Source of the DNA: Luscinia megarhynchos
Lineage: Eukaryota; Chordata; Aves; Passeriformes; Turdidae
NCBI GenBank assembly: GCA_034336665.1
Contig: JAPFBE010000003.1
Span: 63,283,352 to 63,347,351, forward strand
Direction of reading: 5' to 3'
DNA: 64,000 bases
The notes below the pieces were generated by a model, which was not told where the DNA came from, searched no databases, and saw only the letters and a program-made list of their open reading frames with translations. Shown here piece after piece: positions 1-13,120 of the stretch. How positions within the stretch are numbered: the first letter of the stretch is position 1; the number at the start of each line of letters is the position of its first letter. Made by a program: the position numbers and the translations under genes.

Positions 1-3000
1 GTGACTGTGGGAGAACACATTCCCCCACCCAAATCCCAGAGAGCTGGGGACTTTCCCTCTACAGCTTAATGTGCAGTGCCAAGACTCCAGTCCTGAGCAC
101 TAACACAGTATTTCCTGAGAGGGAAAATGCAAATTGTGTCGTTCAAGCATTAAGTCAGTCATATCTGCATAAATATGAGGCATGTGAAAGCTTGTCTGGA
201 GTTTGAGAGAGCATTAAGCTATTTCTATAAAAAAAAAATCATTGCTTTTCAAGATTTACATATTAACAAAAAATTTTTCACAACGTGCTGTAGAGTTTGC
301 TCTCTTCCAAAAACACAAATATATGTCTATGACAAAAAGCCCCGAACCCTAAAAATGTTTTGAAATTATAACTCCTGAGGCATTTTAACCCCTCTATTTC
401 CTTTTCCTTGAGGGAAAATCCAGAAATCAGTTGTAACTGCAATTTATCTGTCATTCATTGAAATAGTCTGCGAAAAACATCAAACTGAATGACAAGACAG
501 ATAATCTGTACATCAACATAAGCATTAATTTTTCTCTACATACTTAACCTTTCAGAAAGACAATGGTGAAATTAGATATGTCTTTTTTTAGAAGTGACAT
601 TTAAGTGTAATCCCTTAAGAAGACAGGATTTTAAATATATGCTTTTGAGTATTAAGTGTTTTTATTATTATTCTTTAAATAATGGTGGATCAGAGGAAAA
701 AAAAGGAAAATTTTGAAATTGTTCCAAGCTCACTTGTCTTAGTGACAGAGGGATGGTTATTAGGCTAAGATATAAATAGATGGCCTTTTTCCATTTTCCT
801 CACCAAGAAACAGAATGTTCATTGAAATTTATATGAATATTTTAGCTGAGTAAAGACAGCCTCTGACTCCTTCTATGGACAATTTCGAGACCTTTTATTC
901 TGCTAGAAGTGTCTGCTGTGAATGTCAGTATGTTGTTATATGTTCTATGTTATGCCAAGCATATTAAATTAGGTAAGTGGAAAATGATGGGGATTCTGAA
1001 AGGAACATATGGCACAGCTTCATTATATATATCTTCATTACTAGGGCCCAGTGCATTGCTGCCTGATTTCCTGGCTATCTAAGAGCAAATGAACTATAAG
1101 TGACTCTGCTCTAAGCATCCTCCATCACACAGGGATATCTCATGGCCCTCCAAGCTCCTCAGCAGGCACTGTAGCCACTCTGACCATCACCAGATGTACA
1201 ATCATGTCTAAACGTGCACCAAGGCTGATTGTCTCCCCAGTGGTAATAAATCAGTTTGGCTTGGAGTGGCAATGGTGAGGCAATGCTAGAGCACAGAAAA
1301 GCCCCATCCCACCTGCAGCCTAAACAAAATGCAGGTCTATGTTAGCAGGAAGAAAGCTGCTCATGCCTTGGGCATGAGAGGAAAGTTTGCTGTCCCCATG
1401 GAATGCTGCTGTCTGCAGCAACACTTGGCAGCTCGAGGAGTGAGTCTGTGGCCACTCAGGTAACTTTACAGGCATTTTTCTCACAGGACACACATGGAAG
1501 CCAGTGCCTGGGCTCCCAAGAGAAAACATTAAGAACAAAGAGTTCTTGTCCCTCTCAGAGGCAGTCCCACCTGGGGCAGAGGGCAATGCCTGTGTACACC
1601 TCCTGCAGCAGCCCTTGTGTGAGACCTCTGCACCAGCCCCAGGACAGAGGCCAAGGTGTTTCGTGTGCTCTGTGTGTATTTGCCAACTGCATGGAGCCCT
1701 GCTCTGCATGCATGAATATCTTCATCCTCTTCTCATTCTCCAGGAGCTATAGGTAGCTTTTGGTTATCCTCATACTAGCCAGAAAAATCAATATTTAAGT
1801 ACATTTAATAAAGAAGTAAAGTACATTTGTTTGGCTTGTAGACATATCATGCTGTGAAGCACATCACCAAAGAAGCAGGATTTCTATACAGGAGTGGGTG
1901 ATTTTCTATAAATTCTACTCTGCCTCTAAGCCCAAGAATTTTATCTAAACCTCTGCCAGATGTGACCACTTTTCAAAACCTTGGGCTTTTGAGGGCATGG
2001 TGGCTGCTAAAGGGAAAGCAAGCTCTTTGTGTGAATACTTTGTTCTGTTGAGGAATTCATTCATTCCAATAGGCTTGGGCCAAACTTCATGACCCCGGTC
2101 CAAGAATTATAGGAACCTGTGGCAAATAGTCCACTGACTTAACTCAGCCATGGATTCAATGGGGAAAATGCAGTAGCTATTCTTTATCTGACTTTATTTA
2201 TGTTTTGGTAAAGTGTCCATCTTTTTCCATATGAAAAACATACAGACATACACAGACACCCATTTTATAAGCAAAAAATACCTGTATTTGCTTGATTTTG
2301 TACTTATCTAAATGTTTCTTTTGATCTGAGAATTAACTAAAACAAGATTCTACAAAAGCAAAATTCATGTGACATGTAATACTGGCAATTAGTATTTATA
2401 TAGGAGTTACATCTTCAAAGATCAGAAGGTCCTAATAAAATAATGTTTTGTATGTATTTTTCAGATAAATGAACTACTGGATTTGGATAACAAAGCAATT
2501 TTGTGAAGGAAGCCAGCTGTGCATCCTTATCTTGCCTGTTCCAGAACAACAAAAAGCAAAACGGATTAACAAAGATAACGAACTTTTCAAAAGATATAAA
2601 GTAAAATCTGCTATTGATGTCAGGCTGCAGATCTTTGCTGATATTACCAGACTGAGTGGGTCCAAAGGGGCTCTTTCTACTGCCAAATAGAAATAATAAC
2701 AAATAGAAAGTAGAAACATGGCCTTGTACTGAGGGGTTTACTGACGACCCCACTACAGGGCAGTAGCAGATGCTCCACACCTGTGACTCACTGTAGCTCA
2801 GTAAGTTTCCATATAAAGTATTTGGATTATTCTCTTCCATATTGTAGTAACAGCAGTGTCAGTGAGCTTTCTATTTGACCAGCACCTAGGAAAAGTATTT
2901 CCCAATTTATCAGTAGAGTTCAAGTCCCACGCTAAGGTAAAGTAACTCCACTTTACATCAAGAGTAAAGGACTTTCTTTCACTCAATGGTGGTATCTTTT

Positions 3001-6000
3001 GGTAGGGAAAAGGAGAAAAGAAATCTCAATTAAAACCCAAGCTATATTTAGGGTAGTACATTTGAAATGATGAAGTGCTTCTTGCCTGGAGCTCTGTGGC
3101 TATATTAAGAATTGCAGTGTGAGCTATTTGTTTTCAAGTAGCTGTCAACATATCATTTGTTTTCTACACTTCTGGGATAAATACCTAATTATCTTGCACA
3201 CAGAAATTAAAAAGACATTAGAGTGCCTTAGTAGTGACTACCCTACCTCTCTCTCTGGCTAAAATCAGAGCTTGCAGAAACTGCTTCACCCTGCTCCTGC
3301 ACGTTGGCTCCAGCAGGTCTGTGTGCCTGTCTCTGCTCAAAGGCATGCATGTGAGCAGGGTATCTGCTGCTGCTCTCCCCATCACACACTCTCCAGACCT
3401 CTGCTACAGCTTGCTGCTGCAGAGCATCACTGCCACTTCTGGAAGCTTTCAAGCTGCTTCTCACTAGCTGATCAGAGTACCTTGTTTTGGGATAATCCGT
3501 TACCAAAACTTTAAGTGCTTCATTTCCAGAGTATTTCTTACACCCCATTGACTTGAAGACCATTGAACAATACTGACCTAATAGTTTTCATCACTAATGC
3601 TGACTCTATATTTTTTTTTAAGTCCAGGGGGCAACAGTACCAGGAGAAGTTGCACTGTGGGCAACAGACCCATCTGTGGTAAGAGGGAAGTAGCACATAG
3701 AAAGTAAAGGCAGCCCAGATGTGCAGTGACATTTCAAAGAGGAATAGCATTAAATGTTTAGGTCTGCAATGAAATATTAATCAATCTGCATTTGCTGTCA
3801 ATGCACAGCAGTGATATTCTCCTCTCTCTGAAGAGTTACTCTGTTTTTGTCATGTACTGGTGAGCAGTTTCATGGCTCCTCAGTCTGTTGTTATGCCTGC
3901 TCATACTGTCAATATCAAGGAATGTGAATATAAGGCAGCTTTCTGGGCCAGCCTCAACATCCTCCTCTCAGGGAGGATCTGAAATATATTTTAGCTAATG
4001 GAGTTAGATCACTGAAGCATCCCTTTCCAGGAGCTGACTTTGTGTGACCTCTGACTTGCAGTGTAGCTATGCTTAACTTGCAGCTATGAAACCAGCAATC
4101 AGAGACCTAACAGATGACTAGATAGAAGCTATTGAAAAATGATAGCTGTCAGCAAGTAATATAAGCTGAAAGCTTGTTTTTAAGCAATGTTGATATGAAA
4201 ATTTAGGCACTTGAATGAAAATAACTGGTATAGAAATTCCAAACATCAGCAGTGTGTTGATACTCAGTTTCTCAGTAACTTTTGTTCCAGGTGATAGATG
4301 TGGTTTTGTTTCCACCTTATCCTATATTAGGAAGATTGAGGTCTAATTAAATGCTTATTAAGCATTGCACTTCTCCATTCTTCCTTCCTCTCCATTTTTA
4401 ACTCCTACAGAACCCTGATCTTGCTGGTGGAAGCCATTGTATTCACTGGTATTCTGTCATTCCATACCTGGACGTTTCAGAACTGTTTGGTTTTTTTTTT
4501 TTTTTTTAAAAAAGGCAAATGTTTTTTACAAAAGATTCAGCAGCCTATTTCATATGCAGGTTCCTTTGGGAGCCACTGTAAAACTCCTGTGAATGCAGCA
4601 CTCAGTGCTGGGTACTTCACTGGCCTACATAATTAGGAAACATTGCTGCCTGAACCACGTTCAGACAGATGATTTCAACAGTCAAGAAGTAAATGTACTT
4701 AGAAGCAAAGCCTGCTGTTCCTTTTTCATTGCCTCTCAGACAGCAGGACCATTCAGAGCTGCCTCAGCACAATTACAAAATGTTCTGAGCTGCTTGGAGC
4801 CATTTCAGTCAATCTGAACATTTATTTCCTTTCATGGCAAAGCAGAGTGAAGGTGCTGACAGACCCTAAATACATAGCTCCAGCTATACAGCAATTCACA
4901 CTCCAATTCTGGGGCAGGTGTTTTAAGCTATCCAGTATTTTAAGGAGCACAGGTATTGCTCCCTCATGCTGATAATTTAACCAGCTACAACACTGTGGAT
5001 GGGGAGAGACCTCAGGAGCAGTGGTAAACTGGAGATCTTCTTTTTCTCCTTTGCATCGTGGGCTCAAAGAGAGGCCAGGGTACCTCACACTGATGACTGT
5101 AGAGCACTGAACATATAAGATGAGCAAATAAGAAAAGTGATTGATAACTTCTCTGCACACTTTGGTCAGCCTTTCTGACAAGACCTTAACTGAAAAAGTG
5201 ATAGCCTTGGACTCTGACTGCCACCCTAACAGCCCTGACTACCAGCTGAGCTTCAGGACACCACAAAAGGATGGGAATAAGGAGGAAACATTTTCCGTAT
5301 TAGCAGTATTTTTTCCTGCCTACTTACCTCTAGGAAAGAGAAACACTCCTATGTCGAGCAGGCTTAATTTTATTAAAAAATTCCACCCAGCTCCAAAAAT
5401 CAAGTAAGGCTAACAAATGTCCTGAGGACCCTTTTAATGCCGAAGAGGCATGCCTTGTGGCAACTATTTACTGTCTCCTGAATAATGGAATCTGTGATAA
5501 GCCATTTGCTTTGTAGGGAAACAATGTCACCTCAAGTAGCTGAAGGATATAGTAGCAACTTTCCCACCCTGTCAGCTGTATCAGCTCCCTTTTACCTGCT
5601 GGCTTCTTAGTACACTTCTGTGACAAAACTAGTACAAGTTAAACAGAAAATGGCCACAAACATGTTAAATATGCTCGTGCAGTGCTTTGAGGATGTAGCT
5701 GTTGACTTTACCGGTATAACAACTGGAATCTGGTAGAAACGTATGCTTTCTGCACAGAATATGAGAGGATGATAGGCCCCATTACATTATTATTCCTAAG
5801 GCCTGAAAGATGTTTCTTTTCTGGGAACTGACAGAACTTGAGGTTTCTTAAGGAGGCTTTGGATTATAGGCACAGCATGGGCTCTGTCTTGTGAGCCACG
5901 TCTAATGAAAAAAGTCAAGGAATTCTCAACTGTCATCTGATCTCAGTTCAGGACTAAACCTCCAAAAATCTCCATAACACTGGGAGATTCCATAGTTGTT

Positions 6001-9000
6001 TTTTTTTTTTTTATTTGTGGATCAGCTGCCTGTGGAGAAGGGCATCCAAAAATAGCTGAATGATGAAGGGACATGCAGGGGAGCTTTAGCAATGTAGGAG
6101 CAACCTGAGGGAGGCAAGAAGAAAATTGGACTGCCTTCTGAAGTGTTACTGCTGCTGACAAAGTACCCACTTATTCTTAGCATCCTGCAGTTCAGCACAA
6201 AAGGGCTGAACTTAGAGGGAAGAAACAGATTTCTCATATCAATATATCTTACACACTCAGCTATGCTAAATTAAAACCACTAAATGAACAATATTGAGAC
6301 TTCTCCGAGCTCATGGCCTTGGGCATGTGCACTCTGAGAATTGAGATAAACTAGCCTTGGCATTCCAAGAGGACCAGAGCATGAAAAACTGAAAGTGAGC
6401 ACAGGTTGATAGTAGCCCCAGGGTACCAGGATCCACACATGCCTTTCTAACATAGCCAGGGAAATGTGCAGAAACATGAGACTTTGCAAGGCTGGAGATG
6501 GAGAGGCAGGCTGATCTGGGGATGGTTTTGCTCCCAGGATAGCCAGCTGTGCCTACCAAATGCTGTCTCCCTCCTGGCGAGCATGATGCCACCCTCTTCA
6601 CTGCAGCATGTGTCACCAGAGCCACCCAGCTCCTGCCCTGCTCCCTTCCAGGGCATGAGACACTAATGAATAAATGTCATTAATGATGCTCAAGCACCTT
6701 TCTTGGCACCCATGTCAGCACATGCAGAATTTTTCCATTGGCAGGTCTCAATGGACTTCAAGAAGGTGTCTAGTGGCTCTCCCCATTTGAGAGGCAGGGA
6801 AAAAGAGGCAAACACTCATGTAATATTGCCAAGAGCTGCCTGTGCAAGCCAAAGGCAGAGCCAGACCTATGAACCAGGCTCTATCAAGCAGCTGCCTTTT
6901 CCATCACTGTTTTCTGGTGAGGCCTTCACCTGCATCTTCCCGGTTTTATGAACGTGCCTTGACCAGCAGCTTCCAAAGTTTTCCTTCTATTACAATGCTC
7001 CTCATAGGAGGGAAATTTCCATCCAGGTGACATCTGGCTTTACACCAGACTGGATGTGGTTGCTATGACAGCTGCTCCTGGTTTGGCAAATTCTGCCAGT
7101 CCTCTGCAAACACAATTCTTGCATAAATTGTATTCTCTGGGAAGTCAAAATATGCTCCTGTTTTTAGTCTTTTAATCTTCTCATGTCTGTGTCTCCTTTT
7201 GTTTGGAATCAGTGAAGTTAAAGCAGACTTGTGCTGCCAATATTTTAACAGCAGGTTTTAGAAAAAATATCCCCACCTCAGCCAATGACAGATTTAGAGT
7301 GCTGTATTGCTTAGGTTGCTGAGAAGAGAGTCTGGGGAATATTCTTTTATGGTTTGCCTTTGAAAAAAAAGCTTTTACAAGCTTAAAAATCAGGAAGCCA
7401 ACATTACTTAGCAAATAAATGCAGCTTGAGTGCTCTTAACTGGAAGCAGTTACCATAAACCTTCCTTTTGAGAAATCTGCTGGGCATTCTTCTGATGCTG
7501 TGAGTTGGAGTTCAGGGTAGACTGGTAGAATGCCTGTGCATGCAAGAGTGGTCACTCAAAGGTGTTGAGAACAGTCGTTTTAGCAAGTTTTACAGCCCAC
7601 AGGGATATATATTCTTTCACTGTCCCCCACTGCTGTTATGAGGCACAAAAACACAACACATGGGCATTATCTTTGTTAAAATTCTTGTCAGCTCTGGTCT
7701 GCATATCTCCATGCTGTTAAATGAATTAAACCCAGATTCCCCTTGCCCCTTGACTTATCTACATTGATTTGCATGTTAATAACTCTCCTTCCCTCAGTCA
7801 GTTTGTTCTACCCTCTTCTTGATTTGCTCTCCATGGTAACTTTGATTGAGTTCCTTGCCCTCAGCTCACAGTACAGGGAGGAAACTAAAGCAAGGTGATG
7901 CAGGGGAACAGATGACTCTGGTGACTGTTTGCTTTCACCACCTTTGCCATTTCACTGCTCAAAGCCACGATGAGCAAGCTGACTATCTTGGATGCTTTGG
8001 ATGCCTACCAGGGATGGGATGGGGACCCATCTTCCCTTCCCAGAATGCTGGTTTTCAATATGCACTCAGGTGTGTTCTGCATGCATTTATGTTTTGTTCA
8101 TCCTTGAACGCTGATGGCTCCCTCAGTTCTGTAACTCTTACCTCCCCATTCTCATAAAAGTTTAGCTTTTAGCTTAGGTCTCAGCTTATCCTGACTGAGG
8201 AACGCAGCTGAGAGAATGACCAAGTGTATTAATAGGCATTCACTCACATCTATGCCGTCCAGAAGCTGCAAGACAAAACTAGCCCCTCTAAGCCAACAGC
8301 TTTGTCCTGCAAGCAATTCAGCTCTGCAAGGACCATTCTGCCTATCTGCTGGCAACTTGTGTGGGTAGTCTGAGTCTGAGCTGAACTCATGGGAGGAAGC
8401 TTTCCAGTGCCAAAGAGGAGCAGGCTGGCTGTGTGCCACTGCCCCCAGCAACTTCTGTGAAAAACATGCAGCTACTGGTCCACTGACTCTGGTCCCTTGA
8501 GTCTTTGCACATTGCTTCATTGGCTCAGGGCACACTTTCAGAGCATGTGTTTGGAGCAGGAGGGAAGCTGCTGCCATTGTTGTACAGTTTCAGTTGAGTT
8601 TTCTCAACTTCCTGGTTGGCTGCCAAGGACTATGAGGCTTAATTTCCCACCTTTGAGTTTGTCTTCCCCTCAGGATCTTCCCATCTGCTGCATTTCATGT
8701 TGCCCAGGTAAAGCTGTGCTTGCCAGCCTTCCCCTTCCAAAAATACTGCAGAGTTTGTTTTGGTTCCTCCAGATTGTGCTGGCTTTGACTCCACATACTG
8801 TGACTACTGACTCATGGTCCTGCTGGTCACCTCTATCTGATTCCAAAGTTTTCATTATCTTCTGCTCTTTGCAGCACTGTGCAAACACATTTGCCTCATA
8901 AAACTTAGCAATCTGTTAATGTGGCCACTGTAGAGATCAGCATTTATATTTAGTAACATCACTCATTGGTGCAGGATTTTTTCAGTAAAAGAAGCCTAAA

Positions 9001-9552
9001 AAAAAAAGATCATCAGTTGTTCCCATGGTTTTTTTCTCCTCATAGACTACAGAGAAAAATATTCCACTGAGATTTCATAAGCAAGCAAACTGAACTGCAT
9101 GCTTGGGGTTTTTTATATTTGTATTTTGCATACATTTCCCAGGCTCTTGGATTAAAAAATATCTGACACATATTCTGATATGGTATTTGCTGAATGCTTT
9201 TAAGTGAACCTAGAATCAGTGGAACTAAGAACCTGAACACAAGACAGAGTGGAATTAGCTGTATCCTGAGTCCTTCTTGCAGAATGTAAAAGAAAGCCAA
9301 GTCTCATTTACAGGATTGTCTTCATGTCTTGCTGGGAGTCCTTGCACAAGTAAAAGGCCAAGTTAGCTGATAGGACCTCAGTGGATCAGCTGCATGTCAC
9401 CAGCTTAAAGCAGAGATCCTTTGACAAGCCTCACATTGTAGCTATAGCTCAGTGATATCCCAGTTTAGGGCAAGCACAGGTTCTTACTTCAAAGCTTATT
9501 CACTCTGCTGATGGGCAGCAGGAACCAAACCTGTGAGCCCAGCAGCTGGGAC
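1..9552. other. Non-genic unique sequence
   Basis: I see no gene here. Open frames reach about 141 codons (2415-2840 and 8152-8577, both minus), but they overlap other frames and resemble no known protein. Simple tracts include 17 T followed by 6 A at 4491-4513 and a 14-T run near 5999-6012. The sequence is AT-rich and CpG-poor, as expected of avian intergenic or intronic DNA. Old repeats may be present but too diverged to recognise. Confidence 0.7.
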
Positions 9553-10102
9553 TGTGTGGTTTAACCAAGTGCCACCAGCTGCTCACTCAGCTGCCCCCAT
9601 CCTGGTGGGGTGGGGACAAGAATTGGAAAAAGGCAAAACTCACAGCCTGAGATAAGAACAGTTTAGTAATCGAAATAAAGTATAAAAATAATGATGTTGA
9701 TGTTGGTGATGATGATGAAGAGAGAAGGAAAGAGAAAGGAATAAAAGCCAAAAGACATGTAATGTACAGTAGAATTTCTTACCACCCCCTTACCAATGCC
9801 CAGTCATGTCCTGAGCAGCAACCAGCCCTTTCCAGACAGCTCCCTTAGTTTGCATATCAGGCATGGCATTCTAAGGCATGGAATACCTTTTTGGCCAGTT
9901 TGGGTCACCAGTCCTGGCCATGCTCTCTCCCAGCCTGCACTGGCAGAGCATGGGACACTGAGATATCCTCGGCTTAGGGTGAGCACTGCTCAGGAACAAC
10001 CAAAACATCACTGTTACCAACACTATTTTCATACAAAACCCAAAACTCAGCACTATACCGGTTACTAAGAAGATTAACTCTATTCCTGCCAAGACCAGTA
10101 CA
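9553..10102 (-). mobile_element. Avian endogenous retrovirus solo LTR (ERVL-like)
   Basis: The segment is recognisable as the reverse complement of a widespread bird retroviral LTR. The minus-strand 5' end lies at 10102 and reads TGTACTGGTCTTGGCAGG, followed by a GAGTTAATCTTCTTAGTA-type stretch. Towards the low-coordinate end come the diagnostic AACTGTTCTTATCTCA block near 9650 and a terminus near TTAAACCACA. The plus-strand sequence starts TG at 9553 (or 9555) and ends CA at 10102, giving roughly 550 bp. I find no second LTR, primer-binding site, gag, pol or env nearby, so this is a solo LTR left by recombination. A short GAT/GTT/GAA-type simple-sequence stretch lies inside it (9690-9740). 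No clean target-site duplication is visible: flanks are GGGAC and GATGT. The exact family within the ERVL/ERV groups is inferred from memory of the consensus. Confidence 0.8.
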
Positions 10103-10269
10103 GATGTATGGGATGACAATATGCACATGTGAAACCTTGCAGACCCCTTATCTGTTTCTTGCCTGAGGATCGAAGGCCCTCAAATACAGCAAAACCCACA
10201 GATTAAAACCCATTCCTTTGGAAGATTGCCAGACCCCATTCTGTCCTCCCATTTTTACCTTCAAGCTGG

Positions 10270-10700
10270 CCTTATTGCATGCATTATTCATTCCCTCTGT
10301 CCCAGTTGTGCATGCAGCTGGTGAGGCTTAGCAGCCACCTGGGCCAAACCTGGCCCACTGCTTCCACTGCCTGCTCCATGTTCCCTGCACCATGTCCACA
10401 TCCCAGTGCTGGCTCTGTGTGGGGTGGGAAGGTTGCCACATGCTGTCATCCTTCTGGGTGCTCCGGGGCTATCCACCCATGGACTGTACCAAAGCACAGA
10501 TTGAACACGGCAGGCGCCAGAGCTTTTGGTAATAGCGCCCCAAGGCTACGAAATTCTCTGACAGCAAATCACACTGCCAAACACAGGCTGCAGCATTTCT
10601 CCCTGCTGAAGCATGTCAGGCAGCACAGTTGGCGTTCGTGCCCTTTCTATCTGACAGCCCTGTGTCAGCCCAGGAGGGACAAAGCTGTTTTATGAAGACG
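10270..10700. other. GC- and CpG-richer segment of unknown nature
   Basis: This patch lies about 170 bp beyond the solo LTR and differs from its surroundings. It is clearly GC-richer, with several CpGs between 10460 and 10700 (for example in CTCCGGGG, CAGGCGCC, TAGCGCCCC, GGCGTTCG). A 138-codon open frame on the plus strand (10279-10695) and a 69-codon one on the minus strand (10288-10497) cross it; neither matches a family I recognise. It may be part of an older unrecognised retroelement or a regulatory element. I assign no function. Confidence 0.3.
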
Positions 10701-10702
10701 TC

Positions 10703-12315
10703 TGCTGCCTTTTCAGCTGCCAGCAAATACAAGGATTGGGATTCTTTGCCCTTCCCTTCACTCGCTGTCAGCTCTTTCTTGGATCATGTCTTTGCTCAGA
10801 ATTTACTGCAATTCAGGTGTCATTGGCTCCTATATCCCTTCTCTGGTCTACCTAGGTTTCAAACAGAGCAAAACTTCATTGCTCAACATTATAGACTTAT
10901 TGATCCCATGTGAACATGAGAAAAAAAGGAGGAGTAGGAGACAGGTCCAGAGAGCTCTGGCTCCAGGTGCCTGGTTCCCAGGTGGAGATAGGTCTTTCTG
11001 ATCAATCCCTAGCTGATATGTTTAATTAACTCTGCTCCATCATTTTTGATCATTTTTCTTTGCCCCTGAGTCTGCAAGGATCGTAGCCAACACACCATCT
11101 TCATGAAGAGTGAGCACTATGCCTGTGGTATTACCCAGATTGCCAGCAATGGATTCATGGCCATTTTCATGAGTATTTTCTGTGTCACTAGTTAATGTGA
11201 ACACTACCAGTCAGCAGTTTCATCATCAGTCTGGGCATCATGGTGTTTGTTCCCTGTCAGGAACTGCCTGGACATCCAGGGTAGAAAGACCATGCAAGAG
11301 GCCTAGTGATGAGAAGGAAACACCGATGTGAGCTGAGGACCTCAAAAGAGCCTGGGGATGTAGCTATGAACAGTGAGATTTAGTGTCTGTTCTGTAGATA
11401 GGCCCAAGGGACTGAAAAATAAACTTCAACAATGGCTGGAGTAGGGACAGTCATTCCTTACAGCTTTTTTATTAATACACAAACAATATTTCAGACAATG
11501 GCAGCATTGTCAAGGACTCACAGTAAAACCAGAAGGATGTGATACTGTTGTTTGTCAACCATTTCCAGGATACCATATGAGCACTGGGCTGGGCTCTAAA
11601 TATTTTTTCTGCATTTTCCAGGAAATACTCGTGTCCAACATGAGTTTGCTGAAGCTGTGTGAAGAGCAAATATTAAAAAATTTAAATAGATAATTCTTGC
11701 TACTTCTCCAGTTTTTATTTCTTTTCTGTTAACCAAGAAAGCAGCACCAATTCCTTTAGTGGTCATGTATGTATGTGTGCTGGAAGAGGACCAGGGGCTC
11801 TCCACTGTGCTCTGGAGTGTGGTGAGACCAGGTTTGTGTGGCTATGGCAGGGCATGTCCTGTCACTGCAGCTGCAGGTGGGATTCACCTCCAGGGCAGGC
11901 TGATCTCCAGCCTTACCAGGTCACCAAGGGTCCTCAACCTGTCTCAAGGTTTCCCGGTGTCCTTTTATGCACACCAAGAGGAGGGAAATCTGGATGTTGC
12001 AGGTAAAAGAAGAAATAAAACAGATACAAATTCTCATTCAGAAACATCATACAGTCAGTAGATTCATTCGTCACCCTCAGGAATTAAACAAAGGTGCAAA
12101 TATTTGGACTTGTGGCAGTAGGTAAACTCAGAGATTCTAGACTTCAGAGATGGGTAGGCTGGCAAAATACCTGCAGTCTTACTCTCACTTCACTCAGTCT
12201 GCATGGCTGGGGACTAATCTCCATACTGTAGCTTTTCCACCTAGGAACAGGAAATGTTAGTCACCTGTGTCAGAGAAGTGTTCATGAGGATTAATGAGGA
12301 TTTTTGGGCTTTTAT
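10703..12315. other. Non-genic sequence, nothing recognised
   Basis: Open frames are 100 codons or less and overlap on opposite strands. No repeat family was identified. Confidence 0.6.
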
Positions 12316-12450
12316 GTCAATATTCTGAGTTGGAAGAGACCCACAAGGATCATTGAGTCCAACTCTGAAGTAAATGGCCCATAGAGGGATTGAACTCCCA
12401 ACCCTGGTGATATTAGCACCAGGCTCTGACCAATTGAGCTCATCCCACAG
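12316..12450 (-). mobile_element. TguSINE1-like SINE (tRNA-Ile head, CR1 tail)
   Basis: On the minus strand the element begins near 12450 with a tRNA-like head. An A-box TGAGCTCAATTGG is followed by an anticodon-arm-like GTGCTAATATCAC, with AAT in the anticodon position. A B-box GAGTTCAATCC comes next, then a 3' acceptor side TATGGGCCA. This is very close to tRNA-Ile(AAT). Directly after it (12372 down to about 12325) comes the CR1-type 3' end GAGTTGGACTCAATGATCC and GGGTCTCTTCCAACTC. A tRNA-Ile head joined to a CR1 3' tail is the architecture of TguSINE1, mobilised by CR1 machinery in passerine birds. The CR1 octamer repeat at the very 3' end is decayed (AATATTGAC), so the low-coordinate boundary is approximate. 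It is not a functional tRNA gene: the acceptor stem is poorly paired and it sits in a SINE. Confidence 0.85.
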
Positions 12451-13120
12451 ACCTAGGGGTGAGGGTTTTTATATGACCTAAGGCTAAGCATGAAATAAAA
12501 TTGGCCTTGCTTTATGCTCCCACTTGAAATATTGGCATCAGAGCTGTGATGTTTTGGAAGCAGGTTTCTCGTTTTCCCTTGTTTTTCTTGCCATGGAGAC
12601 TGAGGGGCTGTAACACTTCCATGGCCCTGACCCATCCCTGAATGAGGGGAATTAGATGTCCTGTAACCTCCCACTGGAGAATGCAAAGCACTCAGTGCAT
12701 GGGCATCAAAGGTTTGGCAACAAGGAAGGAGCTAAACAGTTTGGTTTGCTTGGTTCTGCTTTGGTCTGACCTGGCTCCCACAGAGAAAAACAGATTAATG
12801 AAGGTCTCTACCTTAACACTTTTGGATGAATAATTAGCACTGAAGTGGCTGCCACAGTGTCTGGGAGCTTCTTGCCTTCCACATAGCTGCCCAAGCTCTG
12901 TCTTGACCCCAATGTGCCCAGCAAGGACAAGGCATTTCTCCCTTTCCCCTGCTCCTATGCATTTTGCTACCACACCACAATCCCTTCAAACCAGACACAT
13001 GGCACACACTGACTCAGTGTGGCAGCAGCCCACAATGAAAGACATATATTCATGAAAAGGAATTGCAAAAGGGTGGCAAACCCCTGAGAAAACTCTGCTC
13101 TGACCGAAATACCAGGCCCT
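12451..13120. other. Non-genic spacer between SINE and CR1
   Basis: Nothing recognised. Open frames of up to 93 codons (12692-12973, minus) have no family resemblance. Confidence 0.6.

Noticed and set aside
2415..2840. 141-codon minus-strand open frame
   Set aside because: No domain or family was seen, and overlapping frames lie on both strands.
8152..8577. 141-codon minus-strand open frame
   Set aside because: Composition is driven by local GC. It overlaps a 134-codon frame on the other strand (8497-8901), and neither is recognisable.
9553..10700. Complete endogenous provirus
   Set aside because: Only one LTR was found. No primer-binding site, coding domains or second LTR were recognised on either side.
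12375..12450. Functional tRNA-Ile gene
   Set aside because: The anticodon-arm and B-box similarities are good, but the acceptor stem does not pair well and the segment is fused directly to a CR1-type 3' tail, so it is a SINE head.
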